A program made the position numbers and the translations under genes. Under the pieces are notes generated by a model, which was given only the letters and a program-made list of their open reading frames with translations, did not search any database and was not told where the DNA came from. Shown in pieces: positions 1 through 12,260 of a DNA stretch of 64,000 nucleotides. The DNA is taken from positions 18,978,443-19,042,442 of the forward strand of contig OZ038464.1 in the NCBI GenBank assembly GCA_964036295.1. The letters are read 5' to 3'. The stretch's first letter is position 1, and every line of letters starts with the position of its first letter. Source of the stretch: Plumapathes pennacea. Lineage: Eukaryota; Cnidaria; Anthozoa; Antipatharia; Myriopathidae.

Positions 1-1584
1 TTGGCAGGGAAACGTTGATATTTTTTTCAGTTAACGCGGTGTCGACCGTTATACGTAAAGTTGATAATTTGCTTCTAGACCCAATACGTACACCATTTTT
101 ACGTGCAAATTTCTACTCTGTTTCAAGAAGTAATTTATCCCCAGAAAGTGTTGATAAAAGCACGATATCATGGCATGAAGTATGAGATGGCAATTACGCT
201 TACATCCTAAGCAGAACTGACTCGATCCAGCTGACCTGAGCTTCGGTTTTTGCTGCTATGTTGTCGTTAGTGAGAAATACCAGGCTGATATTGTAGAACA
301 ATCAATTTACGTTGTTAAGTCTGTGATAAATCAGTTCAAAGGACTTTTACCTAACCCTTTATTGCAGTATTTTTATCTTTGTTATTTATGAGCTCGTCGC
401 TTCATAGCCAGTATCAGCATCACTATGTCTAACCTTGTTGATTATTTAGTCAGGTTTTCTTAGGATATTGGTGGTCACTCATCCATCAAAATAGGTTCAT
501 TTAATCTCTTGTAATTTCAGTTCTAGGAGTCATTTAATTTTTTCCCTCTTTATTTATCTTTTCTTAGCCTAAATGGGTTCTATTTTCAATACATATCAGA
601 TATCCAACTGATATGAAATAGAAAATAAAAAATACTAGATAGTCCACTGCAGAGCCCACTTGTTCAAAGCTCAACGAAGCTAACTCACGATTAGCCTTTT
701 TTTTTCTCTCAATTTTGCGGCCCAAAAATCTGCAGAGTTTTGATTTAAAAAACTGCCCAAAAATCTTGATATCTAGCTCAAAACATATCGACTCATATCG
801 TCTCATTAATTCAGGCCATAAAAGTTTAGACCTGTTGTAATCCAGAATTAGAGCTAAATGGAGCTTTGAACAACCGGGCGCAGTTCAGTTATTCACAAGT
901 TCTACAGCGAACTTTAACTATTAACAAGTCACAGAACTAAACTGCTCGAGTGCAACTACATTTCTAGTCTGCAATATATTATGCATGCAACGAAGGTATG
1001 TCTAGCTTCAATTTATAAAGAACAGTGTTGAAAAATTGGCGCCTCGAGGTTCCCCAAGCTATATTTTGTGATACAACAGATTCCTTTTCCTTCTCTCCAA
1101 ACTCTAATCCAAACAAGTTATCAAATTCTCCTTACTGTATAATAAATCTCTGGTACGAGACTGTAAAGAGAAAACGGACGTTGATCACTGTCAAGGGTAA
1201 AAGGTTAATATAGTCTTTCGTGACGAAAAATCAGCGTTGACCGACCCGACATTGAAAATTTCACCACCTCTCGTTGTTTTTTTGTGTGACGCAACAACAG
1301 CGGCTCTGTGAGTGATTTACAAGGGGCACTGATTGAGATCTTGACGTTAGCTTCGGCCTGTCAACATCTGAGTATAAAAAATGACTTGTGCGAGCCGTAA
1401 GTTCAATATAATGCTGTTTTAGTCTGTCGATAGAAGGCGTTTCACCAGATATACGCAGTTTTAGTTAATAAAAAACACACAAGCACCGACTCTATTACAT
1501 TCCTCAGAAAATGGCACGTTCAACATAGGCGATTGAATGCGCTAGTCTTTATACGAACTATTAATAGTATGGGTCTGTTTAACA

Positions 1585-1760
1585 ATCAATTGAGTGGTCA
1601 CACCTTTAGGTTTCATTTGACAGCTCAGGAGTTGGAAGTGAGCACTGCTTTCAGAATATATACTCATTGAAAGGTTTCATTCATTGACAGTTGAAAGTTG
1701 GTGAACACTGCATTTAATATGTGGTTGGCCACACCTTAATGTTTCATCAATAGCTCAGGA
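1585..1760 (-). repeat. Dispersed ~80-bp repeat, two degenerate copies
   Basis: Two imperfect tandem units contain the blocks GAGTGGTCACACCTTTAGG, TTTCATTTGACAG and TCAGGAGTTGGAAGTGAGCA. The same blocks recur, in either orientation, at 4,140, 6,405, 7,765, 12,765, 13,525, 16,405, 55,015 and 58,815, so this is an interspersed family rather than a local duplication. No coding capacity is visible. Confidence 0.7.
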
Positions 1761-1789
1761 GGTAGGCAGGGGCAGGAGGATTGGGTATC

Positions 1790-1996
1790 TCTCATAGTTT
1801 CTCAAAATCGTGACCCTGCGGTTTCAACCCAAAATTTTTTGATACTCCTTTTCAGACCTGTCCCCCAAATTCGTAGCCTATATTGTCGTTTCACATAGAA
1901 ATCACACGCTAACCCGTGGGACAAAAGGACAAAATAATCAAAATAAACGCCTATACCTGTATGGCTTATATTATGGAATCCCCCCCCCCCCCCCTC
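1790..1996. repeat. Poly-C-bounded repeat, degenerate copy
   Basis: The element ends in a run of about 14 C residues (1,981-1,994). Its body contains 'TTTTCAGACCTG' and 'TATATTGTCGTTTCA', which resemble the block order of the clearer copies at 59,157 and 60,425. It is a degenerate member of that family. Confidence 0.5.
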
Positions 1997-3676
1997 CCTT
2001 CTCCTCCTATCTCTCCCCTCCCTTCGGGATGATGAATCACTCATTTAACGTACCCGCAAAAGAGCTCCATGATGCTTTCAGGCAACGAATTACTCGGCTA
2101 ATACATATGGCATGATAACTAAATGTAATGACTAGACTAATGCGAGCAGAAACGAGCAAAATCATATTGCTGCCTCACAGATGATTGTGAGTGATAGCTC
2201 TAGTGGTGTAAAAAAAGGCCACAAAGCAGGAGTTTTGACAGGACAAATATCTCAACGAGGTGTGAAGCCGGCCCTCTTCAGAAAAGAACGATACTTGCGA
2301 TTGACGCATAATTATCTATTGCTTTTCCTTTGTACGAAACGCAGCGCAAAACGCTACGCAAATTCTGACACAAAGAGAGGCGTGCACCGAATTAGGCGCG
2401 TTTTAACTCCAATTTACTGAACTTTTTTGCTGCATTCCGCACCAAAACTGTTGGAACATCCGGTTTTTTTTTTTAAATCTCTCGTTGCCTATTTCTCCCC
2501 TTAATTTCCGGCCTATGAATGTTGTTCAGAGATTGTGACTTACAATGAGCAAACATTACTTGGGAAAAAGGGGGAAGAGGTGGCTTAGAGCTCTTAGTTG
2601 CACGTTTCTACGTGACTTTTTCATATGTTTCATTTTCAACTAGTTTTGGCGCGGACTGTGCAACTATCATGCTAATGACTGATAAAACAAGAGCTATTTA
2701 TTTTTTAGCCTTCCTTTAATTCTTTCAACTCTTCACTACAAGAAATACTGTTTAACATGCATTTATCCAAGCTTGACATAAATTACTCAGATGTTGTGGT
2801 ATAAGAATATATTCTTGAGTTGTTTTGCAAATATGTGTCATATGTAAGTGTAATATGATCTAAATTTGTGTAAGAATAATGTGTGCGTTTCTATAGTTTG
2901 CATGCGAGACAGCTGAATGATGATAGAACTTGCCAAACTGATCGGCGGTCTTTTAAAATGCCCAACATGTTCTTGTCATGAAAAAGATTGACGTCCAAGA
3001 ATGACAACTTAGTAGAACATTACCACACGAACAAACTGCCAGCTTCAATTTGTATTGAGCGTGAACAGAGTCGCTCGCACGGAAAACTGAAAATTTATTA
3101 ATTGTTCGTGTTGAGAACAGTGCGCTAAAATTGTTGTCTGGAAAAAGCAATGAATCTTTTAAACGAATCTAATAAGAATAACCGTCTTTTAGAATAACTC
3201 ATAAATCCACTTGAAATTGTTACATCTGTAGATTCTAATTTCTACACTGAGCGGTTTCCGAAACTTTAGCTGTTTACTACAAGTTTTTTCTTCGTGAGCT
3301 GAAACCGCTCAATTTCAGATCAGAATGTCACCATTATAAAGCAAATACGAATTAATAATTCATATTGATATCACTGGAAAGTAGTGGTTTGAAAAACAGT
3401 CGAATCCTGCTGCTACAGTGGCGTTGGAAAAACTGAAATGAATGTAGCGAAACAACGCACCAACACAGTACACATTATTTTTCAAAGAGAACTAGTTTAG
3501 AAAACTATAAATTAAATACTTTAGAAGGCATTTAAAACATTCCAAGGACTTTTTAATCAGTAATCATTTGCCTATTGGGCGGCTGAAATACCGAGTGCCT
3601 ACTCACTGGTATTGTCAATTTGGTATTTGCCAACTAGTATTCCAGTATAAGGCAATAAGACACCGACAGTCAAAAT

Positions 3677-3682
3677 CAACAA

Positions 3683-3715
<33 letters not shown>

Positions 3716-3722
3716 ACAACAA
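3677..3722. repeat. (AAC)n microsatellite
   Basis: A run of AAC triplets with one ATC interruption. It causes an open frame rich in Thr/Ser codons on the plus strand, which is not a gene. Confidence 0.85.
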
Positions 3723-4139
3723 ACCTTCGTCCCACTTCCTAATCTGTCGGTTTACTGACAGAGTAATGCAAGCTAAGACAACAGTTGTGCTTCGAAAGAT
3801 TTAAAATTAGGTCAATATATCTATGTATGTTTGCATGTGTTACATGGCGTGTCTTCCCGAAGCTATCACAAAACACTTGAGAAACATTTCGGAACAATAC
3901 ACGATATTCAATATGGTGGCCAAAATCATGGAAGAAGACTATCAGCCACTATCGAGGAAGTACGTCAGCGCCTTCCTAAGGTCAGTAGATGTTTTGTTTG
4001 CGCTGAAGAAATGTTCATCTTTTCTACTGTCATGTTTATATCTGACTGTCCAAAATACATGGTTTAATAAGAGTAAAACCAAAACACAAAATCGAAAATA
4101 AGAAAATAAGTAAACAACATGAACACTGCACAACAACAA

Positions 4140-4240
4140 CGTGAACACTGGTATTAGAATTTATTCATCGAGAGATTTCAGTGGATTGGTCACACCTTTT
4201 TTCAGGTTTCATTTGACAGTTCAGGAGTTGATAACTTTCT
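4140..4240 (-). repeat. Dispersed ~80-bp repeat copy
   Basis: Contains GAACACTGGTATTAGAATTT, ATCGAGAGATTTCAGTGGAT, TCACACC and TTCATTTGACAGTTCAGGAG in the family order. Same orientation as the copies at 1,585. Confidence 0.65.
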
Positions 4241-5004
4241 GGGATGAGTCGCAGAAACTCGCCCAGTGAAAGAATTACTGGACGAAGTCGCAATATAATG
4301 ATAGAGCCATGATAGGGTGAGTATACTCAAAGTCATCACACTTTACTGATGGATGGGACCTTCTTAGGATCGATCCGACCTCTAGTAATATGTTCTTGAT
4401 TTCTCGTGACCTTTGCCAGATGTTTCGGTAAAGAAAACAACTTTCTGAGTGACAGAACTTTAAACGCCGCCATGTGAAATGGCCTTGAGCTGTGCCTTCC
4501 GGGCCGCTGTCATTTAACAATTTATGTCCATTGAAAGCATACAAGCATCTCTTGAAAACTGTGAGAAAACACTAAAAGCATTTGTAACATTATTTGTAGG
4601 AGTTGTCTTGTGCCGCTTGGGATTGAAAGTTAGAGCCGAAGAATAGAACGAGAAATACAATTCATTTAAAGCTTTCTTTTCTTTCTGCTTGGGGATTTTC
4701 GGCTGTTTAATCTTATCTTTGAAGAATTTTTAAACTTACAGCACCGTAAAGCCAATATTGTTCCACTTACGGAACCTTCGTCGAGTGAACTATTATCTTT
4801 TCGGACCGGAACAAAAGCAAGCATGAAGTATGTCATAAACTTAATCCAATACAGGAAGAAAATGCTCAGATCTATAGCATGAACTACAAATTCTACCTTA
4901 AAGCATGTCGAAATGCATCACTGTAGTTCTATTTTATTAAAATCACTTTGACCTCAATAAACTAGTCGCAAACTAGTTCAACTAGAAATGCGTCTAGTTT
5001 TGAC

Positions 5005-5132
5005 TTAGGCCTGTTTTAAACGTCGAACTTCACATGCGTCGAACACAATGTAAATTTAGGCTGAAACAATAGATTTTGCTCATTTGTATTGTATTCGACG
5101 CATGTGAAGTTCAACGTTTGAAACAGGCCTAA
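5005..5132. mobile_element. Short MITE-like inverted-repeat element
   Basis: A 128-bp element whose ends are inverted copies of each other over about 40 bp. The left end begins TTAGGCCTGTTTTAAACGTC and continues through GAACTTCACATGCGTCGAA. The right end is its reverse complement with one or two changes. About 45 bp of unrelated sequence lie between the arms. It has no coding capacity. The outer TTA/TAA may be a target duplication or part of the repeat. Confidence 0.75.
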
Positions 5133-7495
5133 GGCTTTGGAGGTTTCACACTTGTAGTGCTCACAAAAATATGTTAGACTTATGTGCGTACATTCGCAGT
5201 TGTTTACAATTTGATTCTTAACTATATCGATTTCTACATTGAATCATTTTATGAAGGCACTGACAGGAACCACACACGCAAGAAAACTTTGAGAGTTTAT
5301 CCGACCTCGAGTCCCGGCCTCAAGTGTGAGTGATCAGGTGTTAGATGTTGTTTTATATTCTGACAGTCTTTAGAAAGTCTTTTCCATCTCTCGTTTGTCT
5401 GTGCGTGTGTCTATGTAGTGTTGTTTACTCCTGTTGTTTATCTGTCTCTGTCTCTGTCTTTCTCTTTACTTTTACCTCTCTATCGTTTACCTTATTTTTG
5501 TCTACAATACACCTAGTAATCTATATAATAATTTCACCAACCTCCAACCTCTAAATTTGTTTTCATCACATAGAAATTCATGGGCACACTTGCTGTGCTA
5601 AGGAAAGCTGTAAAATTATATAAACTAAATTGCAAACTCCGCTCCTCCCATTAACTCATTAACTCCTTCATGATTCTGCCACAAAAGATGCTTCAAACAT
5701 TCAGTATGAAGTACGAGTCAAGTTTAAAACTTTTACAAACTCCTCAGTGCCTGTTAACACGCCCCAAACACAGGTAGGAAATTGTCACGTTTTCGCACGC
5801 GAATTAAAAGAACAACCGTATCCGTAAAGGCTGTGTTCAAGTTTTGCAATCATAGTTTTCTTGAAAGTAAAATTCAAACAGATGAGTTTGTCCGGCTGGT
5901 TATTGTCGCAAAATTCCGTGAGTTTAGCGGATTGTATTTATGAGTGGCTCTCTTAAACCTGTCACAAGGTCCGTGCGGTTTTTTGGGCGGGGCTAAACAC
6001 GTGTCGTATGTTTTGGAAAAGAACAAAGGCAGCACAAGTAGCACAAGCTGTCGTTTTCATAAGTGATGATTAAAGGATTTTAAAGTGCAACATTATTAAA
6101 TACGGGTGAACTTAAAATAATTTTTCATCTGTCCATTATAGTGTGAACGCGAGTCTAAAGCTTTCTCACAGACTTCTGTTTAAAACACGACCACGTGGGC
6201 AGGTGTTAAGACGATATTATGCAAGTGACTACATTAAGCAGGTGTCAGCGTTCTCTTTTAGTTTGGATGATTAAAATTTCAATTCTCACAGCATTACTTT
6301 TGCATTTCTTCTTTAATGATTGGGAGAATCTGCATTATGAGCTTGTGAGCACCTTTTTTTAACCTTTCTTCGAACCACTGACTGTTAAATGAATCTTGAA
6401 AGTGTATCATTCAAATGAAAGCTCTCAGTGAGTAAATTCTGATAACAGTGTTCACGTTGTTGTTGAGCGTACTGTCGTGATTTTTTCCTTCTTTTGTTTC
6501 GATATTATGCGAGTGACTATTTTAGACAGATGGCTGTGATATTTCTACGGGAATTGTTCGCATAGATTACGAAAGACTATAAAGGCTATATGTGTTCCCA
6601 CAATCTTTCAAACAAAGAGGATGTAACTCAGTCGAAGATTTAGGCGTACAAATAATACGAAGTTTAAAATCAGTGTGGTGTTGTTTTTAGATGAAGTCAA
6701 ATTTGGCCTTTAAAAACCCGTAAAAACCGTTGTTTGCCCTATTCTGCATGGTAGTATATGTTAAACATTTTTGTCCAAAAAAGTCAGTTATACCAACATG
6801 TTTTTCAGTCATATTTATATCATAGTATATTGGCTGTTCTCTCCATAAACATTATATCCGCAATACACTTGAATGAAACAAGCAACGCCTACTGCAATAA
6901 AATTGTTCGCAAAGACGCAAGCCCAACACAAACGTAAAGTTAGCCACGCACGAAATGATTGTTAATCTGTTGAGTACCAGAGATCTCTATCAAGTCAATT
7001 GATTTGTTTAATGCAAGGTTTGGCGTAAGCAATTCACTTGTACACAGATATAACGCGATCCACTTTCAAATGAAGACGCCTGGGTTTGTTTAGGAAAAAT
7101 GACGTCTACTAAAAACAAAAAGATTCTGCTCTTATGTTTCAAAGTTCTTGATTTACAATGAAAATCAGCAATTCGTCAATACAGACTGAACGAGCGCTCT
7201 TATTACACACCCACTATAATATTAATTTATAAAACACCGCTACACCAACCTTTGGCTCACCTACACCAAGGCTCTTTGAAGCTACGGTTTCCACAGTCGG
7301 GTTTATCGATGTCGTCTGAGCGGCTTAATTCAAAGAAAAACGCAGTCTGCTATGTATAAACTGCACAGGCTAAACTCTGGGCAATATACAAATCATGTCA
7401 TGACCAACTTTAGCTCGTGGGCGACGGGTGGACTACATTATAATGTGATATTTAGTCACCAATCATCTTGTCAAAAACATTTGGTTTCTCGACTA
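5133..7495. other. Non-coding stretch
   Basis: I see no supported gene. A T-rich stretch at 5,340-5,540 produces a spurious Ser/Val/Leu-rich frame. One partial copy of the dispersed ~80-bp repeat lies at about 6,405-6,465 (AAATGAAAGCTCTCAGTGAG ... CAGTGTTCACGTTGTTG). Confidence 0.5.
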
Positions 7496-7608
7496 CCCAG
7501 TCAGAGTTAACGCGGTCTCAAGCTTGGTTTTTTCGTTCCGTATAGCTTAAATGTAAGCTATACCGAATGAAAAGACCAAGCTTGAGACCGCGTTAACTCT
7601 GACTGGGT
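7496..7608. repeat. Long near-perfect palindrome (hairpin)
   Basis: Two ~55-bp arms are reverse complements with about three mismatches and only a few bases of loop (around AATG at 7,550-7,556). The arm begins ACCCAGTCAGAGTTAACGCG and continues through GTCTCAAGCTTGGT to TATAGCTTA. It could extrude as a cruciform or be a foldback element. No flanking genes are near enough to suggest a transcript function. Confidence 0.85.
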
Positions 7609-7764
7609 CAAAGTAGCTTCTTGGTTGCACACTTGCTTAATCTTTTGTCGTCAAAATTCAGTGTCTGAATACCAATTAAAATAGATAGCTACAGCAACTA
7701 ACAATCTAAAATCTGGTTTTCATAAGCGACCAAAGCACAACGCAAACCATATCATGGAAAAAGA

Positions 7765-8020
7765 ACTGTTAAATGAAACCTCAAGGTGTGACCACTCAAA
7801 CGAAAGCTCTTGATGAGCAGTACATTCTAATAGCAGTGCTCATTTCCAACTCCTGAATTGTCAGATGAAAACTACAGGTGTGACCACTGAAATAAAAGCT
7901 CTCGATGATTATACATTCTAATAGCAGGTTCACCAGTTCCAACTCCTGCATTTTCAAATGAAAAGTAAAGGTGTGACTTCTCAAATAAAAGCTCTCAATA
8001 AGTAGTGTTCACGTTGCTGT
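7765..8020 (+). repeat. Tandem copies of dispersed ~80-bp repeat
   Basis: Three successive units follow the order GGTGTGACCACT, CAAA(C/T)GAAAGCTCT, GATGA, CATTCTAATAGCAG, TCCAACTCCTG, T(C/T)AAATGAAA. Spacing between units is about 80-85 bp. This is the clearest tandem array of the family and defines its period. Confidence 0.8.
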
Positions 8021-8429
8021 GCGGATTTTTTTTCTTTTTAAATTTGATTTGGATCCTAAAGAACTGACTCCCGGTGGCAGTGAAAGAGGTAAGTCTGCAT
8101 ACAGCTTTGTCCTTATGCCTTAACACGTTGTAAAATCCTTACAAAGTATACGCTATTGTTCTAAACTAAGCCGCTCATTTGACATCAAGAGAGCACAATT
8201 GCCTAGTTTACGAAACGACTCCGTCGGTAAAAAGGAACAAAAAATAAAAAACTAATTGATAGGTGTCAAGAATATTTAGTCAGGTTAGTTTCAGGTATAT
8301 TGTTACACATTATTTATTTCCCTAACCGTATCAGATCCAAGCAAACACCCGCAAAATGAACATTCTAGTTGGATCTGAACAGTGCAGGTCAGGTTCAGTC
8401 ACTGTGAAGATAATAGATTTATGATTATC

Positions 8430-8641
8430 TAAAGCTGGTGTTACACTGGTCGATTTGCAACGCCGATTTTCTTCAAATTCATGCTACGGTGTTGCAAGTT
8501 TTTGAATCGCTTTCAAAAACTTGCAACGCGTTGCAGCACTGTAAACATCGCGAAAAATCGTTCGCGATGGGGTGTTACACCTGAACAATTTTTAGCGCAA
8601 CATCGTATCGTTGCAAATCGACCAGTGTAACATCACCTTAA
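8430..8641. mobile_element. MITE with TAA target duplication (PIF/Harbinger-like)
   Basis: The terminal inverted repeats share GTTACACTGGTCGATTTGCA (right arm in reverse complement), extended outward to TGGTG/TGATG. Both ends are flanked by TAA (8,430-8,432 and 8,639-8,641). A 3-bp TAA duplication with such termini is typical of PIF/Harbinger-type MITEs; that assignment is inferred, as no transposase is present. The interior is itself rich in short inverted segments (TTGCAA, CGCGAAAAATCG, TTCGCGA). Confidence 0.75.
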
Positions 8642-9300
8642 GGCCCTGATTATGTGGAGAAAAGTTGTCTCGGGCACACGAGTCACTCTCCTCCCCGAGC
8701 CAACTTTACCGAGCGTTTACAGGGGAAAACGTTTTCGTCAACCGGGTCAAAACCGGGAAGAGTAAGACTCAGTACGTTAAGCACACGGATGGCGGATTGA
8801 AGGAAGATTATTTTATCTTGGTTTCTGTACTCTCATGTTTCGATAGTTTCGCACTTTTGCTTTTGGATCAAGGCGAAACAGGCTTGCGTTACCCGGGTTG
8901 TCCCTCTCACCCGAGTCAAAGTGTCACATGGAAAAAAAAGTTGTCCCTTCCCCTAGGTTCACCCTGTCTAGTTTGCCGACTGGCTCCCAATACAAGTTTT
9001 GATTGTCATGTAGACGGCTTTCTTAGATTTTTTGAGAAATGTATCATCCCCTGGGCATCCGAGTCCCCGGCCCTGTTTTTATGTAGACAAGTTGTTCCGG
9101 GGACCCGATACACCCTTCTACATTTCTTTATAAATCGAAGCGAGCAGTTTACATAAAAAACCACAACTTGTCTTGGGGCACAGGGTGACCCTGGAGGCAG
9201 GGTAAGCAGACCACTCAGATAATTATATATATAAAAAAGCTATATAATAATGAATAGACCACGCGCCCAGGGTGACTCGTGGATGAGGCGCCCCAGGACC
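8642..9300. repeat. Probable non-coding repeat with spurious 163-codon frame
   Basis: The block opens next to the MITE at 8,641 and carries repeated GC-rich words such as CCCGAGTCA, CCCGGG and GGTGACCCTGG in both orientations. The two sides look partly complementary (AAAGTTGTCTCGGGCAC near the left, ACAACTTGTCTTGGGGCAC near the right). This looks like an inverted-repeat element rather than a gene. The open frame at 8,665-9,156 has no recognisable domain or splice context. Confidence 0.45.
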
Positions 9301-9388
9301 AGGTTGTTCGAAAGCCAATTAAGCTAATCCAGGATTAACGAAAATCTCTCTCTTGACATCTCTGCCAATACACTGCAGGGTTTTGTTG

Positions 9389-9404
9389 CTTGTGACGTCA
9401 CAAG
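9389..9404. promoter_or_regulatory. 16-bp perfect palindrome with CRE core
   Basis: CTTGTGACGTCACAAG is a perfect dyad around TGACGTCA, the full cAMP-response/bZIP consensus. It lies within a fragment of the GGGCCC-type repeat family, so it may be a repeat-borne site rather than a promoter element. No gene starts are seen nearby. Confidence 0.4.
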
Positions 9405-9959
9405 CTTTAAAATGCAACGATTTTTTATTTTTTTTTATTTTTCTGGGTTAGAGATCTGCATGCGGTGATTGGTTCATATTATCATGTGATTTGTGATGAC
9501 GTTGTGATCAAGTGACTTGGCGGGCGAGCAGTTTCGCCATTTTGAAGACAGCAAGTTGCTTGCCTTAGTTGGCTCTGTGGATCATTTTATGGACCGCTCA
9601 TCTTACTTACAAACGCATACGCCGGCTGCGGTAGACCCATACTAAATTTCATTGAGCGGTTTTGGCTTGGGTCGGTCCGTTCAGCCTCAAAAGCCATATT
9701 GAAAGCCATGAAAGCAAATGCAATGAACTTATCAATGAACTGCATAACTATGCACAACTGTACAGAAATGTACGAAGAATTTGACATCCAGAACCTTGAG
9801 AACTTGAAGGAACAAGCTGAACGAAGCCGCTCGACATACAAAGACGAGAACCTGTGTAAAGACGGCGATTCTTGACAAGCGCTTGATAGCGGATTATATG
9901 GAACTGTTTAGTATGAGGGTGAACTTGAAGGTACTTTGTATTCTTTTACTTTGTATTAT

Positions 9960-10735
9960 TCTTGTTGATACAAGTAAAGCGTCAGAAAATCTGGCTTTTG
10001 TTTGGGATCAAAATTTCACTCTGCTGTGCATTTATGTGCATTTATGTTGTTGTTGCGACATTCTGGCTCGGTGCCATGAAGGTCAAACAATCAGTGGAAC
10101 AGATGGCGTTATTATTTGAAAATTGGGAAATGGCTGAGGAAAAAGTGACCGTTGGTAGATCTCGCTTCGCTCAGTTTTATTGTATTCCCACAAATGTTTA
10201 TGTGAAAGAAAACCGAAGTCCTGCAAGACGAAGTCGTGAGCCAAGCCACGTACCCTTGAATAACCTTTCACGCATTTTGAACAAGAGTAGAAAAAACAGG
10301 CGACTAATACAAGAATACATTTCAAAGAATGTCCCAAAGTCGTCAAAAGTTCATGATTATACCCGAGCTTACGTACTTCACAATGCTAATGCGTTCCGAG
10401 AACGTGCATGTAAACAACATGTAAACAATAAAAAGCCACAGATGGAAATGGAAAGAGAAAATTAGGATCAATAAACCATCGCTGCGAGAAAGCTAGAAGC
10501 TCAAAAAGAAGATTGCCAAAAGTAACCGAGGTGCTAAGATACGTTTGTATTTTAAAATGTGTTAAAAAAACAGGCATTGCAAGATCAGACGTACTCAGAG
10601 ATCAAAATCACAGAACCAAGTACAATGGGTTTTCTCTGTCAAGGGATATAGAAAAAAATTCCGGTCCTTCAGTTGTTGATCCAAACAAAACGATCATCGG
10701 TTGGCTTTCTGGATGCACGGAAGCCATACTTTAAG
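9960..10735 (+). mobile_element. Decayed element remnant with 2A-like motif
   Basis: Two successive open frames lie here: 9,962-10,465 (basic, Ser/Arg/Lys-rich in its second half) and 10,513-10,734. The second contains DIEKNSGPS at 10,645-10,668, one change from the ribosome-skipping 2A consensus D(V/I)ExNPGP, because the Pro before Gly is Ser. 2A-like motifs are known near the start of coding regions in some non-LTR and other invertebrate elements. The motif and its in-frame surroundings are seen directly. The mobile-element assignment is inference. The frame breaks and lost Pro suggest decay. Confidence 0.3.
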
Positions 10736-12119
10736 AGCGATTTTGGCTTGCATTGTTTTTAAGCGTCGGAAGACTTGAAAATAGCCGTACACAAATGCTT
10801 GATGTGTTACCAGCGGGACCCCCGTAAAGTACGAAGGGTTGTGTTTTGCAAATGCTCGATTATAGATACCGCTTCAACCAATGTATCTGTGTTCTGAGCA
10901 ATATTTGTGTGAAAGAACATCGAATAAGTAGTAGAAGACGTGTCGAAACTTGATAGAACTTGAACTTTTCCCTGCGGGCAGAGCGTCTCCCTTTGTCGGA
11001 AACTCTGCGGCTTTATGTAACGCGCGGCGCATACGAACAGTCGGCGTTTAACTTCGTTTTGCGTGCAGTAACTTTTTCGTGAGTATGTCTCAGTATGTAT
11101 ATAATAAAGGTTCTTTGTTTATTGTCTGAGGATATTGAATTACTAATAGGTTTGAGGCAAATATCACGCGAGATTAAGATACAAGATCTGTCAATGAAAT
11201 GTCACGAGCATAATATCATAGAACGGGGAATCCCGAATCATCAGCTACTTAGCTTTCACTCACTTTCCGCTTTAACAAAAGCAGGAAAGACCGGCAGCGA
11301 TTACATCGAGAATATTTGTCACTGAATACCTCGAAGTCTTCAAAAGCTCAAGGTTGATATCCGACTATCCGAGCCGTAATGTTCGCTCCACAAGCCCGTG
11401 ATGCATGCCTTTGTTGTCACGGTATTCAAACGTCTGCAGCTTCCGATAGAGATTAATTTCGTATCGACCCAGAATTTTGCGTTAAAGCTTAATGCATAGC
11501 AGTCTTGAACATATTAGTGATCAGACTTGTACATGTAGGATGAGTAACGTCTGAGATGGCTTTTTCATACGAAGTAATTTCATCATGGGAAGTGTCATGT
11601 TTTAATGTGCTACAGAGATAAGTCTGAAAGCTTTGAATTACAGCTACTTGAACATGATGCACACTCTGGGAAGATGAGATAAGGCTATTATGCTGTCTTA
11701 CAGCTACTTAAGATGTCGGGTATTCCCCAGTCAATCCCATTACAAAATGACAACACAGTTCCTCCACAAAACATGTCAGCTTGAAAGGTTGCCAGGTTGT
11801 ATAGCAAGCGTCACACAAGTACTGTCACGTGCATCGGAAAGCAATGAAAACTGGGTTGTTGCAAACGAAGAATATTCCTATGGGGCCTTCGATAATTGTT
11901 TTCTCTCAATTATTATAATACACTTTTTCGTGAATATCTGTTTGACCGAAATTAGAAGAAAAGAGGGCAAGAAAAATAAAGGGAGCTCTTGGATCCGTCA
12001 TGTGCAAAAACTGACTCGGCTATAATATCTTTTGCATATAAACGCACGACAAAAGTTCCTCTCCCGGGACCCCGCGTGTCTCTATTCATTGTACTAATGA
12101 CGTCACAAGCGCACTGGCC

Positions 12120-12260
12120 ACGGGCCTGTCTTGTTCGAAGATGGATTAAAAAGCTTTTTCCAGCTTAAAACTTATCAAGGAAGTCGTTGTAGACGAAACC
12201 TTCACATCAGTCAGGCTCATGAATGACAGGATAAGGCTAATCCAGAAACTGCTGAGGCTT
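12120..12260. repeat. Fragment of the GGGCCC inverted-repeat element
   Basis: The block GAAGATGGATTAAAAAGCTT, then CCAGCTTAAAAC, AAGTCGTTGTAGACGAAA and AATGACAGGATAAGGCTAA, closely matches the interior of the complete copy at 35,315-35,556. The outer ends are missing or diverged here. Confidence 0.6.

Larger units (their letters stand above)
1..5004. other. Non-coding, AT-rich, repeat-scattered region
   Basis: No open frame here shows family resemblance or a convincing chain of splice-compatible exons. The stretch holds copies of the dispersed ~80-bp repeat (about 1,585-1,760 and 4,140-4,240), a poly-C-bounded repeat (1,790-1,996), an AAC microsatellite (3,677-3,722) and a short fragment near 825-880 resembling the end of the GGGCCC inverted-repeat element seen whole at 35,315. 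An isolated exon-like open stretch at 3,863-3,980 is treated under findings. Confidence 0.6.

Noticed and set aside
8665-9156. 163-codon frame on the plus strand
   Set aside because: It lies within a probable inverted-repeat element, has no recognisable domain, and its composition follows repeated GC-rich words.
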